A stretch of 16,821 nucleotides of DNA from an uncultured Lachnospiraceae bacterium (GTDB lineage Bacteria; Bacillota; Clostridia; Lachnospirales; Lachnospiraceae), in contig CAJTOV010000082.1 in the NCBI GenBank assembly GCA_910577765.1, positions 1 to 16,821 on the forward strand. The letters are read 5' to 3'. Below, in pieces: positions 1 through 7,528 of this stretch. Below the pieces are notes generated by a model that was not told the DNA's origin, did not search any database, and was given only the letters and a program-made list of their open reading frames with translations. The translations under genes were made by a program, and so were the position numbers. How positions within the stretch are numbered: position 1 is the stretch's first letter; every line of letters starts with the position of its first letter.

Positions 1-3000
1 CAGATACTCCTGGATCACGTCAATCCACTGGGGCGCATACATGGCCACCTCCACCAGCCGGGCCGCCTTGATGCTGGTACCCTTTAAGGCTTCCTTCAAA
101 GCCCTGCCGTCCTCCCCTTCTGCCGGATAACAGACTTTCAGAAGATGGCTTAAGACCTCCGGCTTGGCGGCCTGGCGGTTACTGTAATACCAGGAGTAAT
201 AGGTATTGCGGCTTAAGGAATCCTGGCCCAGGGCCATGAGAATCCGTTTCAGCCAGGGGATTCCCCGGATGTAAGCGATTCCGTAGATATCCTGGGAGAA
301 TTCGGTCTCTGCTTCTCCCCGGCGCAGCTCCCGGTCCACCATTACCGGCACAATGGCCTCATACAGCTGCCGGATCAGCTTTCCCTCCCAGGTATCCTCA
401 CCCAGGCAGGCTTCCCCCTTCCGGGACAGCTTCTGTTCCAGCTCCTGGCCAAAGAAACAGATCATGGCCCGCCGGTTCATGGGCTTTGCCACCTCCCCCT
501 GGACCACCCGGGAAAGCACCTGGAGACTCTGGTGCCTGCTGAAATAATCCATAATGGCCTTTACCAGCGTATCCCAGGAAATGACTCCCATATGGTATGC
601 CTTCATAAACCAGTATGGCCGCACAGGCGTCATGGTATCGTCCCGGCTTCCCAAATGTCCCGGCTTTGTCAAAAACTGGTTCCGCTTCTCCTGGTCCCGG
701 CATTTCTTCTCAAATTCCCAGGCTGTGTAAAAGGCCTTAAGAAACTCCTCGTCCGTCTCCCAGTAGCCCAGTCCTTCCACATACCGTTCCAGGATTCCCA
801 GCTCGCTGACCCGTTTCGAACTGGTGTACTTCCTGCCCCCATAGCCGCTGTAGGAGTACTCCACCATCTTGTTATTCCGGTCCGCCAGCCGGGTCAGGGC
901 CTGGACCACCTGGATACCGGTATTCAGCAGCATCTTCCGGTCCAGGTACTGGAACCGGTACACCAGCCGCACATCCCGGACCTGCTGCAAATAGTCAAGG
1001 CCGAAATTCACCGGTTTAAAAGGCTGGCACCCCAACACCCCCTGGTAAAAGGACGCCCCGGCCCTGGCCACGTCCTCATTCCAGAACAGGCGGGCCTCCA
1101 TCTGGACCAGAATCTCATAGGTGCCGATCTCCTCCCGGTAGAACCGTTCCAGTTCCTCTGCCAGAGGATAATGCTCCAGCCGGTAGCCGTCCCTTGCCCC
1201 CCGGATTCCCTTGTATTCCTTCTTATAAGTATACCGGTTCCCCAGAAGCTCCTTTTCCCCGGAAATGCTGTCGTACTCCAGGTCCTTGTGCTGCCGGATG
1301 ATGCTGTCCAGCTTTTTAAGCTTCTGGATCACCTGCTCCTCCGTAAGCGGCAGGCACCGGGCCTTTAAGTCTTCCGGGCTGGCAGGCTGGCCAAGGGCCT
1401 GGCTTTCTGCCCTGGCCCCAGGCAGTTCCAGCAGACATTCCTCTGCGTCCGGGTCATAGATCCCATAGCCTTTCCGGGCTTCCTCTCCCTTGTCTTCCCC
1501 TCCGGCCAGCTCCTGGATCAGAAGCTTCTCCTTATCGGTAGGATGCTCCACCAGGGCGGTCAGAGGCTGTACCTTCTGGTACAGAGCCCCCCGTTTCTGG
1601 TTCCCGGAAAGCCGCAGCAGCATATCCAGGGCCGCCGTGCGCTTCTCCTCCCGCTTATCCTCCAGAAGCCGCCTGAGGCAGGCCTCCATCCCGGCGTCCT
1701 CCTGCTCCATAAGCAGCCCAATCAGGGTGCCTCTGAGACTGCTGCGCTTAAACCGCAGCATATCCTCCAGAAGCACATACTCCTGGGGCTGAAGCTTCAT
1801 CCGCTTCACCAGCTCTATGGCCGTGGCGGAAGAATCGGTCTCCGCATTTCCCATATATTCGATCAGCATTTTCCTCTGCTCCGGCTGGGAGGGCTCATAC
1901 AGCAGCAGGTTGATCAGGTAGCTGCGCTGGTAGCCGGTTCCTGACACCTCCCCCAAGAGACCTGCCATCCGGGTGATCTTCTCCGAATCCTGGAGCACAT
2001 ACGCCAGAAAGGCCAGCTGCCGCACCACCTCCGAAGGCGCCAGCTCCACCCGGTACCAGGGGAATATGCAGGGAGCGCAGACGATCCCCTTCTTAGGCAG
2101 CGACTCCAGAATCTTTGTGAATCTGCTGTACAGTTCTTCCGCCTCCTGCCGGTCTGCAAAGTAATCGGTCAGCACCGGCGTCCTGGGCTTTGGCGTCTTT
2201 TTGGGATAAATGACCCGCCCCTCATAGAGAAGCTCCCGGATCTGGCCGGACAGCCGTACCGTGTAGGCAGGCATAAAGGCAGCCACCAGCTCCAGGTCGC
2301 CGGTGTGCTCCAGAATCACCTTTCCGGCCACCCGGATCTTCAGATCCTCGTCGTAGAGATTGTGGTTGTAGAAGGAAGCCGCCAGCTTCTGGTTTCTGGT
2401 TCCATGGTCCACCAGGTCCTCCATGGCCCGGACGGCATCCTCTGCCTCCCGAAAGCCCAGGGCCCAGAGGGCTGCATTGATGGCCACGGAATCGCTGGTT
2501 TCAAGCTGGCTTTTACAGAAAGCCCCGTCGTCCAGGCAGCGGCCCATAAGCTGCAGCAGCTTTCCGTTTATCCGGTCCACACTGTTCTCGTCGAAAATGC
2601 CGATCCAGGTGGATACTGCCCGCTTCACCGAGGCAAAACGGATCAGGTCATGGTCCTCAATCACTTTCAGAAGCTTCCTGAAAGCCGTGGGGGTTCCCTC
2701 ATCCATGGACTCGCAGATGGCCTGGCGCAGTCCTTCCTGGAGACGGGCAGCCAGAAGCAGGCCGCACAGAAGCTTCTGAAGCTCCTCATGGTCAGACCGG
2801 AGAATCCCCAGAATCATCTCCCGGTCCAGATAAGCCGTGTTGTTCTCGCTGAGGATCAGCTCCTTTAAGGCGCCGATTACCTTCTGGTTACCCCTGTCAA
2901 TCTCCGCTGCATAGAGATAGCTGAAATTACTGCGAAAGCCCCACTCATTCTGTATGTAATCCACCTTTTCCGGGTCCAGCCGGTTCAGGATCACATCCTC

Positions 3001-3450
3001 CATCCGGTCCCCGCAGTAGAACATCCGCTCATAGATCTCCAGGAGCTGGAAGACCTGGCGGATCTGGGGCCCGTAACCTGCCGTCCGCACGGTCCGCCGT
3101 GCCCAGCCTCTGGAAAAGGGGTACTGGTTCAGCTTGTCAATGATGTACAGATAGGATTCCTGATATGCCTTTGGCACAAAGGTATCCAGCAGCGCCTGGT
3201 GGGGCGGCTTCCCGGGCAGAAGTCCCTTTCTGCCAAACCACTGGGACGGCTTTTTCTTCCTGTCCCCATAAAAGTCTTCCCCAATCTGCCGGACAGGCCC
3301 GTCCAGCTCTCTCTGGCCTTTGACAATGGCCTGGGCCAATTCCCTGTCAGGTCCCGACAGTTTTCCGATCCTCTGCTGCAGCTGGCTCTCCCGCTCCTTC
3401 CGGATTGCCAGTCTGCTTGTTCCGTTATACTCTGCCATACGCTTCTCCAT
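1..3450 (-). CDS. DUF4132/DUF5724-type giant protein, N-terminal 1150 residues (runs off the left edge)
   Basis: The frame is open without a stop from the ATG at 3450 to base 1, so the C-terminus lies outside the window. An in-frame stop sits just upstream at 3469-3471. AGGAAAG lies 7 nt before this ATG; an ATG four codons further in (3438) also has GGAG before it and is a possible start. The protein is charged and mostly helical with no signal peptide. Residues from about 100 to 640 look like irregular HEAT-type helical pairs. From about residue 695 (CLPLTEEQV) it resembles DUF5724/DUF4132 proteins, and the last visible residues (VEVAMYAPQWIDVIQEYL) match a segment I recall as typical of them. 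Full-length relatives are about 1600 residues. Function is unknown. Related MolR-type proteins often sit with MoxR ATPases and VWA proteins. It follows the 152-residue gene by 35 nt, so the two probably form an operon. Confidence 0.78.
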   Translation of the reverse strand, partial: MEKRMAEYNGTSRLAIRKERESQLQQRIGKLSGPDRELAQAIVKGQRELDGPVRQIGEDFYGDRKKKPSQWFGRKGLLPGKPPHQALLDTFVPKAYQESYLYIIDKLNQYPFSRGWARRTVRTAGYGPQIRQVFQLLEIYERMFYCGDRMEDVILNRLDPEKVDYIQNEWGFRSNFSYLYAAEIDRGNQKVIGALKELILSENNTAYLDREMILGILRSDHEELQKLLCGLLLAARLQEGLRQAICESMDEGTPTAFRKLLKVIEDHDLIRFASVKRAVSTWIGIFDENSVDRINGKLLQLMGRCLDDGAFCKSQLETSDSVAINAALWALGFREAEDAVRAMEDLVDHGTRNQKLAASFYNHNLYDEDLKIRVAGKVILEHTGDLELVAAFMPAYTVRLSGQIRELLYEGRVIYPKKTPKPRTPVLTDYFADRQEAEELYSRFTKILESLPKKGIVCAPCIFPWYRVELAPSEVVRQLAFLAYVLQDSEKITRMAGLLGEVSGTGYQRSYLINLLLYEPSQPEQRKMLIEYMGNAETDSSATAIELVKRMKLQPQEYVLLEDMLRFKRSSLRGTLIGLLMEQEDAGMEACLRRLLEDKREEKRTAALDMLLRLSGNQKRGALYQKVQPLTALVEHPTDKEKLLIQELAGGEDKGEEARKGYGIYDPDAEECLLELPGARAESQALGQPASPEDLKARCLPLTEEQVIQKLKKLDSIIRQHKDLEYDSISGEKELLGNRYTYKKEYKGIRGARDGYRLEHYPLAEELERFYREEIGTYEILVQMEARLFWNEDVARAGASFYQGVLGCQPFKPVNFGLDYLQQVRDVRLVYRFQYLDRKMLLNTGIQVVQALTRLADRNNKMVEYSYSGYGGRKYTSSKRVSELGILERYVEGLGYWETDEEFLKAFYTAWEFEKKCRDQEKRNQFLTKPGHLGSRDDTMTPVRPYWFMKAYHMGVISWDTLVKAIMDYFSRHQSLQVLSRVVQGEVAKPMNRRAMICFFGQELEQKLSRKGEACLGEDTWEGKLIRQLYEAIVPVMVDRELRRGEAETEFSQDIYGIAYIRGIPWLKRILMALGQDSLSRNTYYSWYYSNRQAAKPEVLSHLLKVCYPAEGEDGRALKEALKGTSIKAARLVEVAMYAPQWIDVIQEYL

Positions 3451-3485
3451 TTCTGACTTTCCTGATTTTCATCTGTAAAAGCGGC

Positions 3486-3944
3486 TTACCACATGCGCCC
3501 GGCCAGCATCACCAGACGGACAAAGGTAAACACCCCTTCCTCCGTTACCTGCACCGGCCCCTCCAGCTCCTTTAGAGGCTCCCCGTCCAGAAAGATCCGG
3601 TAGATCCCGTCTTCAAAGGACTGGACGGCATTGTCTATGGCAGCCTTAAGCTCTGCCGGCTTTTCCCCGTAGACCGCACCGAAACTGATCTTTCCCTTCC
3701 CGGCCTGATCCTGGATTTCCTCCCGGGTCAGGTATTTCAAGAGTTCCCCCTCCCTGGGAAAAGCGTCTTCCCGGACACATTCCCCGGCAGTCTCCAGCCG
3801 GTGGTTGTAAGCTTCCACCTCCGAAGTCACCACCGCCTCAATCAGCTCCCGTACCGAAGCAGGATGTCCGGCAATCTCACAGAGCCGCTCCTCCACAGAC
3901 GGTTTCCGCTTTCCCATCTGCTTTACATTGACACGGATTTTCAA
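3486..3944 (-). CDS. Small partner protein of the DUF4132 gene, 152 residues, function unknown
   Basis: I prefer a TTG start at 3944: GGAGG stands 7 nt upstream, whereas the in-frame ATG at 3989 lies inside a GC-rich tandem repeat with no ribosome site. The protein then begins MKIRVNVKQMGKRK. It is soluble, acidic, without membrane segments or cysteine motifs. The N-terminal third looks helical (SVRELIEAVVTSEVEAYNHRLE). The C-terminal part (FEDGIYRIFLDGEPL, VTEEGVFTFVRLVMLAGRMW) looks like a small beta-rich domain. I recall similar short proteins ending in TFIRL-MLAGR-W beside DUF4132/MoxR clusters, but cannot name a family. The gap to the DUF4132 start is only 35 nt, so co-transcription and a physical partnership are likely. 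The aminopeptidase gene upstream is 125 nt away across the repeats and may or may not be in the same transcript. Confidence 0.72.
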   Translation of the reverse strand: MKIRVNVKQMGKRKPSVEERLCEIAGHPASVRELIEAVVTSEVEAYNHRLETAGECVREDAFPREGELLKYLTREEIQDQAGKGKISFGAVYGEKPAELKAAIDNAVQSFEDGIYRIFLDGEPLKELEGPVQVTEEGVFTFVRLVMLAGRMW

Positions 3945-3971
3945 GTTTTTGCCTCCCTCTTTTTTCCCATA

Positions 3972-4065
3972 TTCCGCCGGCCCGGGCATCTGCCCCGGCC
4001 CAGCCAGATTCCTTCCGCCGGCCCGGCCATCTGCCCCGGCCCAGCCATTCCTTCCGCCGGCCCGG
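3972..4065. repeat. GC-rich imperfect tandem repeat, about 40-bp unit
   Basis: The core TTCCGCCGGCCCGG (plus strand) occurs at 3972-3985, 4013-4026 and 4052-4065, spaced 41 and 39 bp. Between the cores lies a second shared block, CATCTGCCCCGGCCCAGCCA, so the unit is about 40 bp in roughly 2.4 copies. It fills nearly all the space between the aminopeptidase stop (4070) and the leader of the 152-residue gene. The core contains the palindrome CCGGCCCGG/GCCGGC and could fold, but no T-run follows it, so it is not a convincing terminator. It may be a slippage-prone spacer. Confidence 0.7.
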
Positions 4066-4069
4066 TGGC

Positions 4070-6148
4070 TCAGCCCATCCGCTCCAGGGCCTCATTGAGA
4101 ACTTCCGTTCCCTCTGCCACAAACCGGCCGGCCCGGACCAGGAACCGTTCCCTTCCGTCCGGACACACTGCCGCAATATCCCCCAGCTCCGAATAGGGGA
4201 TGGTAATGTCCGTGTGGCATCCGAAATAAGCCCTGCCTGCATCCTCCCGGCGCAGAATGGAGATCTCGTTGTCCCGGGCAATGACCTCCCGGCCGTCCGG
4301 GTTGTACACGGGGGAGTCCTCACTCCAGCTATAGCAGGTATCCCCCACCGCAAAGTGGGGTCCGGTCTTCTCCGCAATCAGAATCGGAAGCCTGTCCATG
4401 ATGCCGTACCGCTCCGCCATCTCATAGGCTGCCGTGTTGGTGCCGATGGCAAATTCCCCCAGGGGAAGGGTATCATGGTTCTTTAAGATCTCCTGGCGGA
4501 CCAGAATCCGCCCTTCCTCCGGGTCCGGAAAATTGCCGCAGGAATAGTCTTCCACCATGCCGTCCCGGAACCGGATTTTCAGGTCCCGGAACTGGATATT
4601 GCCCAGATACACCTTTCCCACATGGAGAAGGCCTGTGGTGCCGGAAAGCACCGGAGAGGTAAATACCTCCCCCACAGGAATATTCACGTCTGCCACACAG
4701 TTTTCAAAGTTGGTCTGCCGGGTCACATCCTCCAGCCGGTGCAGGGACACCCGGATATCCGTCTGGTTGGCCCCCCGCCCAGTAATATGGACCTGGTCCG
4801 CCTGGTCCAGAATCTCAATAAGCCTCTGCTGGATGCCCAGATACAGCTCATAATCCAGGGTATTGATCCGGATGGTGTCGGCAAAGATTCCCGGAAAATC
4901 CGCCCCCACCTCCGGCACCGGAAAGGCGATTATGGTGAAGCTGGTCTCGTCCCCGGGTATATACCGGTTCACCACCTGCATGGATTCATTGGACAGGGCA
5001 ATGGACAGCTCCTGCTGCTTGGGGCTGAGTGTATAAGCATGAACCCTGTTCACCGGCTGGAAGCCTTCCCGGCCAAAGGTCTCTGCCACCGCCGGTCCGG
5101 CGTAGTCCGCCGCTTCCTTTTTATACTGTTCATAGGCGGTTTTCAGCACTCCCAGCTTCCGGTCCTTAAAGGCCTTGTCCAGGTAGATGGCCTGGTCATA
5201 CCGGTGGTCATAGTCATACTGCCGGTTCACAGAGCCGCTGTGGTATCCCACTTTCCTGCCCGGTGTCTGGGTCACGGACCATACCGCTGCCCGGTACAGC
5301 ACCGCTTCCAGGCCCATTTCCCCAAACTGCCGGACAGCCTCCCGGATCATCCGCTCAAAGCCCAGCTCATAGCGGATGCCTACGGTCCGTTTCTTTGACA
5401 GATCCCGGCCCATGACCGCAAAGCCCTTCCGGTATCCTTCCGTAAAGGTTCTGGCCATATTCCCTATGGTCTCCTCCGGAAGGGAATTGAGAAATTCCGC
5501 GATCCGCAATTCGTTGTCCGACACATACTCTCCGAACCGGTACAGATACCGCAGATCCGTCAGGTCGCTGTCCATAACCAGGTCCCTGGCAAAGGTCAGG
5601 GACGGGTCTAACTGCTCCCGAATCCGGTAGGTCAGGGTCACATCCGTATAATCGCTGAAAAACCAGTAAAGAATGTCCCGGATGCTTTCTTTCGTGGGCA
5701 CCTCCTCTTCAAACCGGTTGTAGATCTCAATCAGTGTCTCCCCCAGAATGGTAATATCCGTCAGCCTGCATTCATAGGCAAAGACAATACACCCCCGAAG
5801 CTGGGCATAGAAGGCAGACAGCAGCGGCCCCAGCTCCTTTCCCAGCCGCTGCGCTGCATAGTCCGGGTTCCCGTAGCTGTGGTCATAGTTCTCCGGAAGG
5901 ATATCAAGGTACAGCTTCCGGTTCCATTCCTTCAGCTCCTCCAGGGACATGGTCTCCAGCTGGTCCCGCATCTGCATCAGGGCCAGATCCCCCACCAGCC
6001 CCATGAACCGGGACATAGAGACAAAAAAATCGCGGTAAGGCTCCTGCACCACAGTCTCCTGCCCCATCTGGGCAATCCGCTCTGCTGCAAGGTCATACCG
6101 CTCCCGAATCTGCGTATTCTCCTGATAAAACAATTCCTGATATTGCAT
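4070..6148 (-). CDS. M29-family metallo-aminopeptidase (thermophilic/leucyl aminopeptidase type), 692 residues
   Basis: The enzyme would remove N-terminal amino acids from peptides in the cytoplasm using a two-metal centre. The C-terminal 400 residues carry the M29 ligand pattern in order: Glu494 (VGEVFTSP), Glu565 (LGEFAIGTN), His598 (TGPHFAVGD), Tyr606 (CYSW), then His645 and Asp647 (GCHTDITIP). The spacings agree with the E-E-H-Y-HxD pattern of AmpS/AmpT. About 280 extra N-terminal residues precede the catalytic domain. Classical M29 enzymes are about 410 residues, but this long architecture is common in Clostridia. No signal peptide or membrane span is visible. The ATG at 6148 is preceded closely by AGGA and begins MQYQELFYQ; a longer in-frame ATG at 6169 has its nearest GGAGG about 14 nt away and is less likely. 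The gene lies 97 nt downstream of a small membrane protein gene, with no clear promoter seen between. Confidence 0.9.
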   Translation of the reverse strand: MQYQELFYQENTQIRERYDLAAERIAQMGQETVVQEPYRDFFVSMSRFMGLVGDLALMQMRDQLETMSLEELKEWNRKLYLDILPENYDHSYGNPDYAAQRLGKELGPLLSAFYAQLRGCIVFAYECRLTDITILGETLIEIYNRFEEEVPTKESIRDILYWFFSDYTDVTLTYRIREQLDPSLTFARDLVMDSDLTDLRYLYRFGEYVSDNELRIAEFLNSLPEETIGNMARTFTEGYRKGFAVMGRDLSKKRTVGIRYELGFERMIREAVRQFGEMGLEAVLYRAAVWSVTQTPGRKVGYHSGSVNRQYDYDHRYDQAIYLDKAFKDRKLGVLKTAYEQYKKEAADYAGPAVAETFGREGFQPVNRVHAYTLSPKQQELSIALSNESMQVVNRYIPGDETSFTIIAFPVPEVGADFPGIFADTIRINTLDYELYLGIQQRLIEILDQADQVHITGRGANQTDIRVSLHRLEDVTRQTNFENCVADVNIPVGEVFTSPVLSGTTGLLHVGKVYLGNIQFRDLKIRFRDGMVEDYSCGNFPDPEEGRILVRQEILKNHDTLPLGEFAIGTNTAAYEMAERYGIMDRLPILIAEKTGPHFAVGDTCYSWSEDSPVYNPDGREVIARDNEISILRREDAGRAYFGCHTDITIPYSELGDIAAVCPDGRERFLVRAGRFVAEGTEVLNEALERMG

Positions 6149-6245
6149 TCTGTCCTGTCCTTTCCTCATCTGGATGTCCGCAACCCTCCGGATTCCAGGA
6201 ATCGGTCACGGATGTTTACCATTACCGGAGGTCCCGCCTGCTCCC

Positions 6246-6569
6246 TCAGGCCAGAACCCCCACAAGAATGATACAAACCCAGAACAGAACCAGAATCCCA
6301 CCGATTCCGGCTCCAATCCTGGCTAACATATAATTCATCTCCTTCTCGAAAAAAGAGAGAAGTCCATAGACAATGGCGGCCAGTGCAAACAGAAGGCTGG
6401 AACACCCCCAGGCCGCGATCCGCAGGTCCCCCTGGCCCTGCATCTGTACGCTGAGACCCAGACTGACCGCTGCCAGGGCCACTGCTGCCAGGGCCAGGGG
6501 CAGACAGACCAGACTCCGTCTTGCAAAGGGCTTACGGATGTAGGAAATCTTACGCTTTCTTTTTTCCAA
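6246..6569 (-). CDS. Three-span membrane protein, 107 residues (DUF6142-like)
   Basis: The start is TTG at 6569, chosen because AGGAGG sits exactly 7 nt upstream. It lies inside the last codons of the VanZ-like gene, giving a 20-nt overlap and probable translational coupling. A basic N-terminus (KRKRK...RKPFARR) is followed by three hydrophobic segments at about residues 20-42, 50-73 and 80-106, so it should be a cytoplasmic-membrane protein with the N-terminus inside. The layout resembles small Lachnospiraceae proteins I know as DUF6142, but this is recollection and unverified. No catalytic residues are apparent and the function is unknown. The overlap with the VanZ-like protein suggests the two are made together. 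Confidence 0.8.
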   Translation of the reverse strand: MEKRKRKISYIRKPFARRSLVCLPLALAAVALAAVSLGLSVQMQGQGDLRIAAWGCSSLLFALAAIVYGLLSFFEKEMNYMLARIGAGIGGILVLFWVCIILVGVLA

Positions 6570-7029
6570 GCTTCTTCCTCCTGATTCTCACCAGCTGGAC
6601 CACGCGGTTGCCCACGTACCCCGCCACGCCTCCAAGGGTATTCAAAAGCAGGTCATCCACATCAAAGCTGCCTACCTTAAATACCAGCTGGATCAGCTCA
6701 ATGGAAAGACTTAAGGAAAAACAGAGCAGGATGGTATTGTACCATTTCCGCCCTCTCCGGCTGACAATCGGAAGGAAAAACCCGCAGGGAATAAAAGCAA
6801 CCACATTGCCCACCACATTCAGCAGAAATGCTTTTATTCCCAGTTGTTCTCTATAGACATAGAACCGTCTGATCTCCTTAAACAGTTCCAGATTGTACGC
6901 ATAATCATCCCTCTGGGACGGCAGCCGCCCAAAGGATTCCGCAAAGAACACAAAATAGACCAGCACCGCCAGATAGGCCACAAACAGTACCCATCCCAGC
7001 TTCTGGTTTCTGGTAGTATTCCGTAACAT
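6550..7029 (-). CDS. VanZ-like family membrane protein, 159 residues
   Basis: The hallmark is the C-terminal VanZ signature: IELIQ, then VGSFDVDDLLLNTLGG, ahead of a final hydrophobic stretch. Four membrane segments are visible: residues 11-29, about 64-86, 93-114 and 127-145, with a polar loop (ESFGRLPSQRDDYAYNLELF) after the first. VanZ proteins give low-level teicoplanin resistance in some enterococci, but most Firmicutes carry VanZ-like proteins of unknown role in the envelope, and nothing here (no vanHAX) links this one to glycopeptide resistance. The ATG at 7029 has GGGGA about 7 nt upstream. Its stop codon lies inside the following 107-residue gene. About 215 nt of apparently non-coding sequence separate it from the upstream microprotein gene, so it probably has its own promoter, though I see no strong one. 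Confidence 0.88.
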   Translation of the reverse strand: MLRNTTRNQKLGWVLFVAYLAVLVYFVFFAESFGRLPSQRDDYAYNLELFKEIRRFYVYREQLGIKAFLLNVVGNVVAFIPCGFFLPIVSRRGRKWYNTILLCFSLSLSIELIQLVFKVGSFDVDDLLLNTLGGVAGYVGNRVVQLVRIRRKKLGKKKA

Positions 7030-7186
7030 AAATTATCCCCATCCATCTATAACCAGACCAGGAAACCCGTCACCAGTACAGCAATGTACTACCGTGTCTC
7101 CGGTATGTCTGGCACTAAAATGCGCGGCATGCATTCCAGATGCTGCCCGTGCATACGAATATGTCAACATTTGGCGTCCACGAAAA

Positions 7187-7207
7187 GACCGCCTTATTCT
7201 GCCGGTC
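7187..7207 (-). terminator. Possible intrinsic terminator after the 49-residue microprotein gene
   Basis: Read on the minus strand, GACCGGC, an AT-rich loop and GCGGTC form a short stem (one bulged base) followed by TTTTC and preceded by six T. It lies about 40 nt past the microprotein stop. The T-run is short, so strength is uncertain. The remaining sequence from 7030 to 7186 holds nothing I can assign; a TTGACA occurs on the minus strand but no good -10 follows it. Confidence 0.45.
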
Positions 7208-7245
7208 AAAAAATGCAGGATACCCATATAAAAGCAAGTGTCAGT

Positions 7246-7395
7246 CTAAAACGTAATGTCCGCTTTTCTTCTCAGCAGAATCCCTCCGCTGACAATGGAC
7301 AGAACCCCTACTACCAGTCCTGTCACAAGCACAATAATCCCAACCGAAATACTCAGCGCACCTGCTGTCTGCATGGTCTTATATACCTTTTCCAT
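7246..7395 (-). CDS. Single-span membrane microprotein, 49 residues
   Basis: A short open frame starts at the ATG at 7395 with AAGGAG six nt upstream and ends at TAG. The product starts MEKVYKTMQTAGALSISVG, continues with one hydrophobic stretch of about 25 residues (roughly 13-40, rich in Val, Ile, Leu, Gly) and ends with a basic, charged tail (LRRKADITF). This is a plausible one-pass membrane peptide with its C-terminus inside. It has no signal-peptidase site that I recognise. Similar short proteins occur in Lachnospiraceae as unnamed hypotheticals, from memory only. It sits between two hairpins (7455-7499 upstream and 7187-7207 downstream), which suggests a separate transcription unit, although readthrough from pyrE is possible. 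Function is unknown; a role as a small envelope or regulatory peptide is only a guess. Confidence 0.75.
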   Translation of the reverse strand: MEKVYKTMQTAGALSISVGIIVLVTGLVVGVLSIVSGGILLRRKADITF

Positions 7396-7454
7396 AAATG
7401 GCTCCTTACTATCATTAAACACCCGTCCCAGGGGTCATTCCTGGTTATATAACC

Positions 7455-7499
7455 GGACAAAAACAGTCTTACAGGCCAGCCTGACGTCTGTTTTCGTCC
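7455..7499 (-). terminator. Long hairpin downstream of pyrE, probable intrinsic terminator
   Basis: The arms GGAC/GTCC, AAAACAG/CTGTTTT and CAGGC/GCCTG nest around a two-base loop, interrupted by one mismatch and a small internal loop. On the minus strand the structure ends in CTGTTTTTG, and its 5' side carries a run of A. It begins about 30 nt after the pyrE stop. The near-symmetry means it could work in both directions. Next to it, at 7443-7454, lies the perfect palindrome GGTTATATAACC, which could be an operator or chance. Confidence 0.68.
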
Positions 7500-7528
7500 A
7501 GTTTTCCCCACCCCGTGAACTGTAACCT

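Noticed and set aside
532..2868. Several plus-strand open frames opposite the DUF4132 gene
   Set aside because: The minus frame is open for 1150 codons with protein-like composition; the plus frames are short, rich in His, Pro, Leu and Gln, and lack ribosome sites.
4622..5398. A 258-codon plus-strand frame opposite the aminopeptidase
   Set aside because: It is the shadow of a gene whose metal ligands are all in place.
6189..6207. Inverted repeat GATTCC/GGAATC ahead of the aminopeptidase gene
   Set aside because: The loop would be a single base, too tight for a stable hairpin, and no T-run follows.
6550..7029. Glycopeptide (teicoplanin) resistance gene
   Set aside because: VanZ-like proteins are common in Firmicutes without vancomycin genes, and no vanHAX or regulator genes are nearby.
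7033..7227. A 64-codon minus-strand frame ahead of the VanZ-like gene
   Set aside because: It spans the candidate terminator hairpin, has a Cys/His/Arg-rich non-protein-like composition and shows no ribosome site; treated as intergenic.
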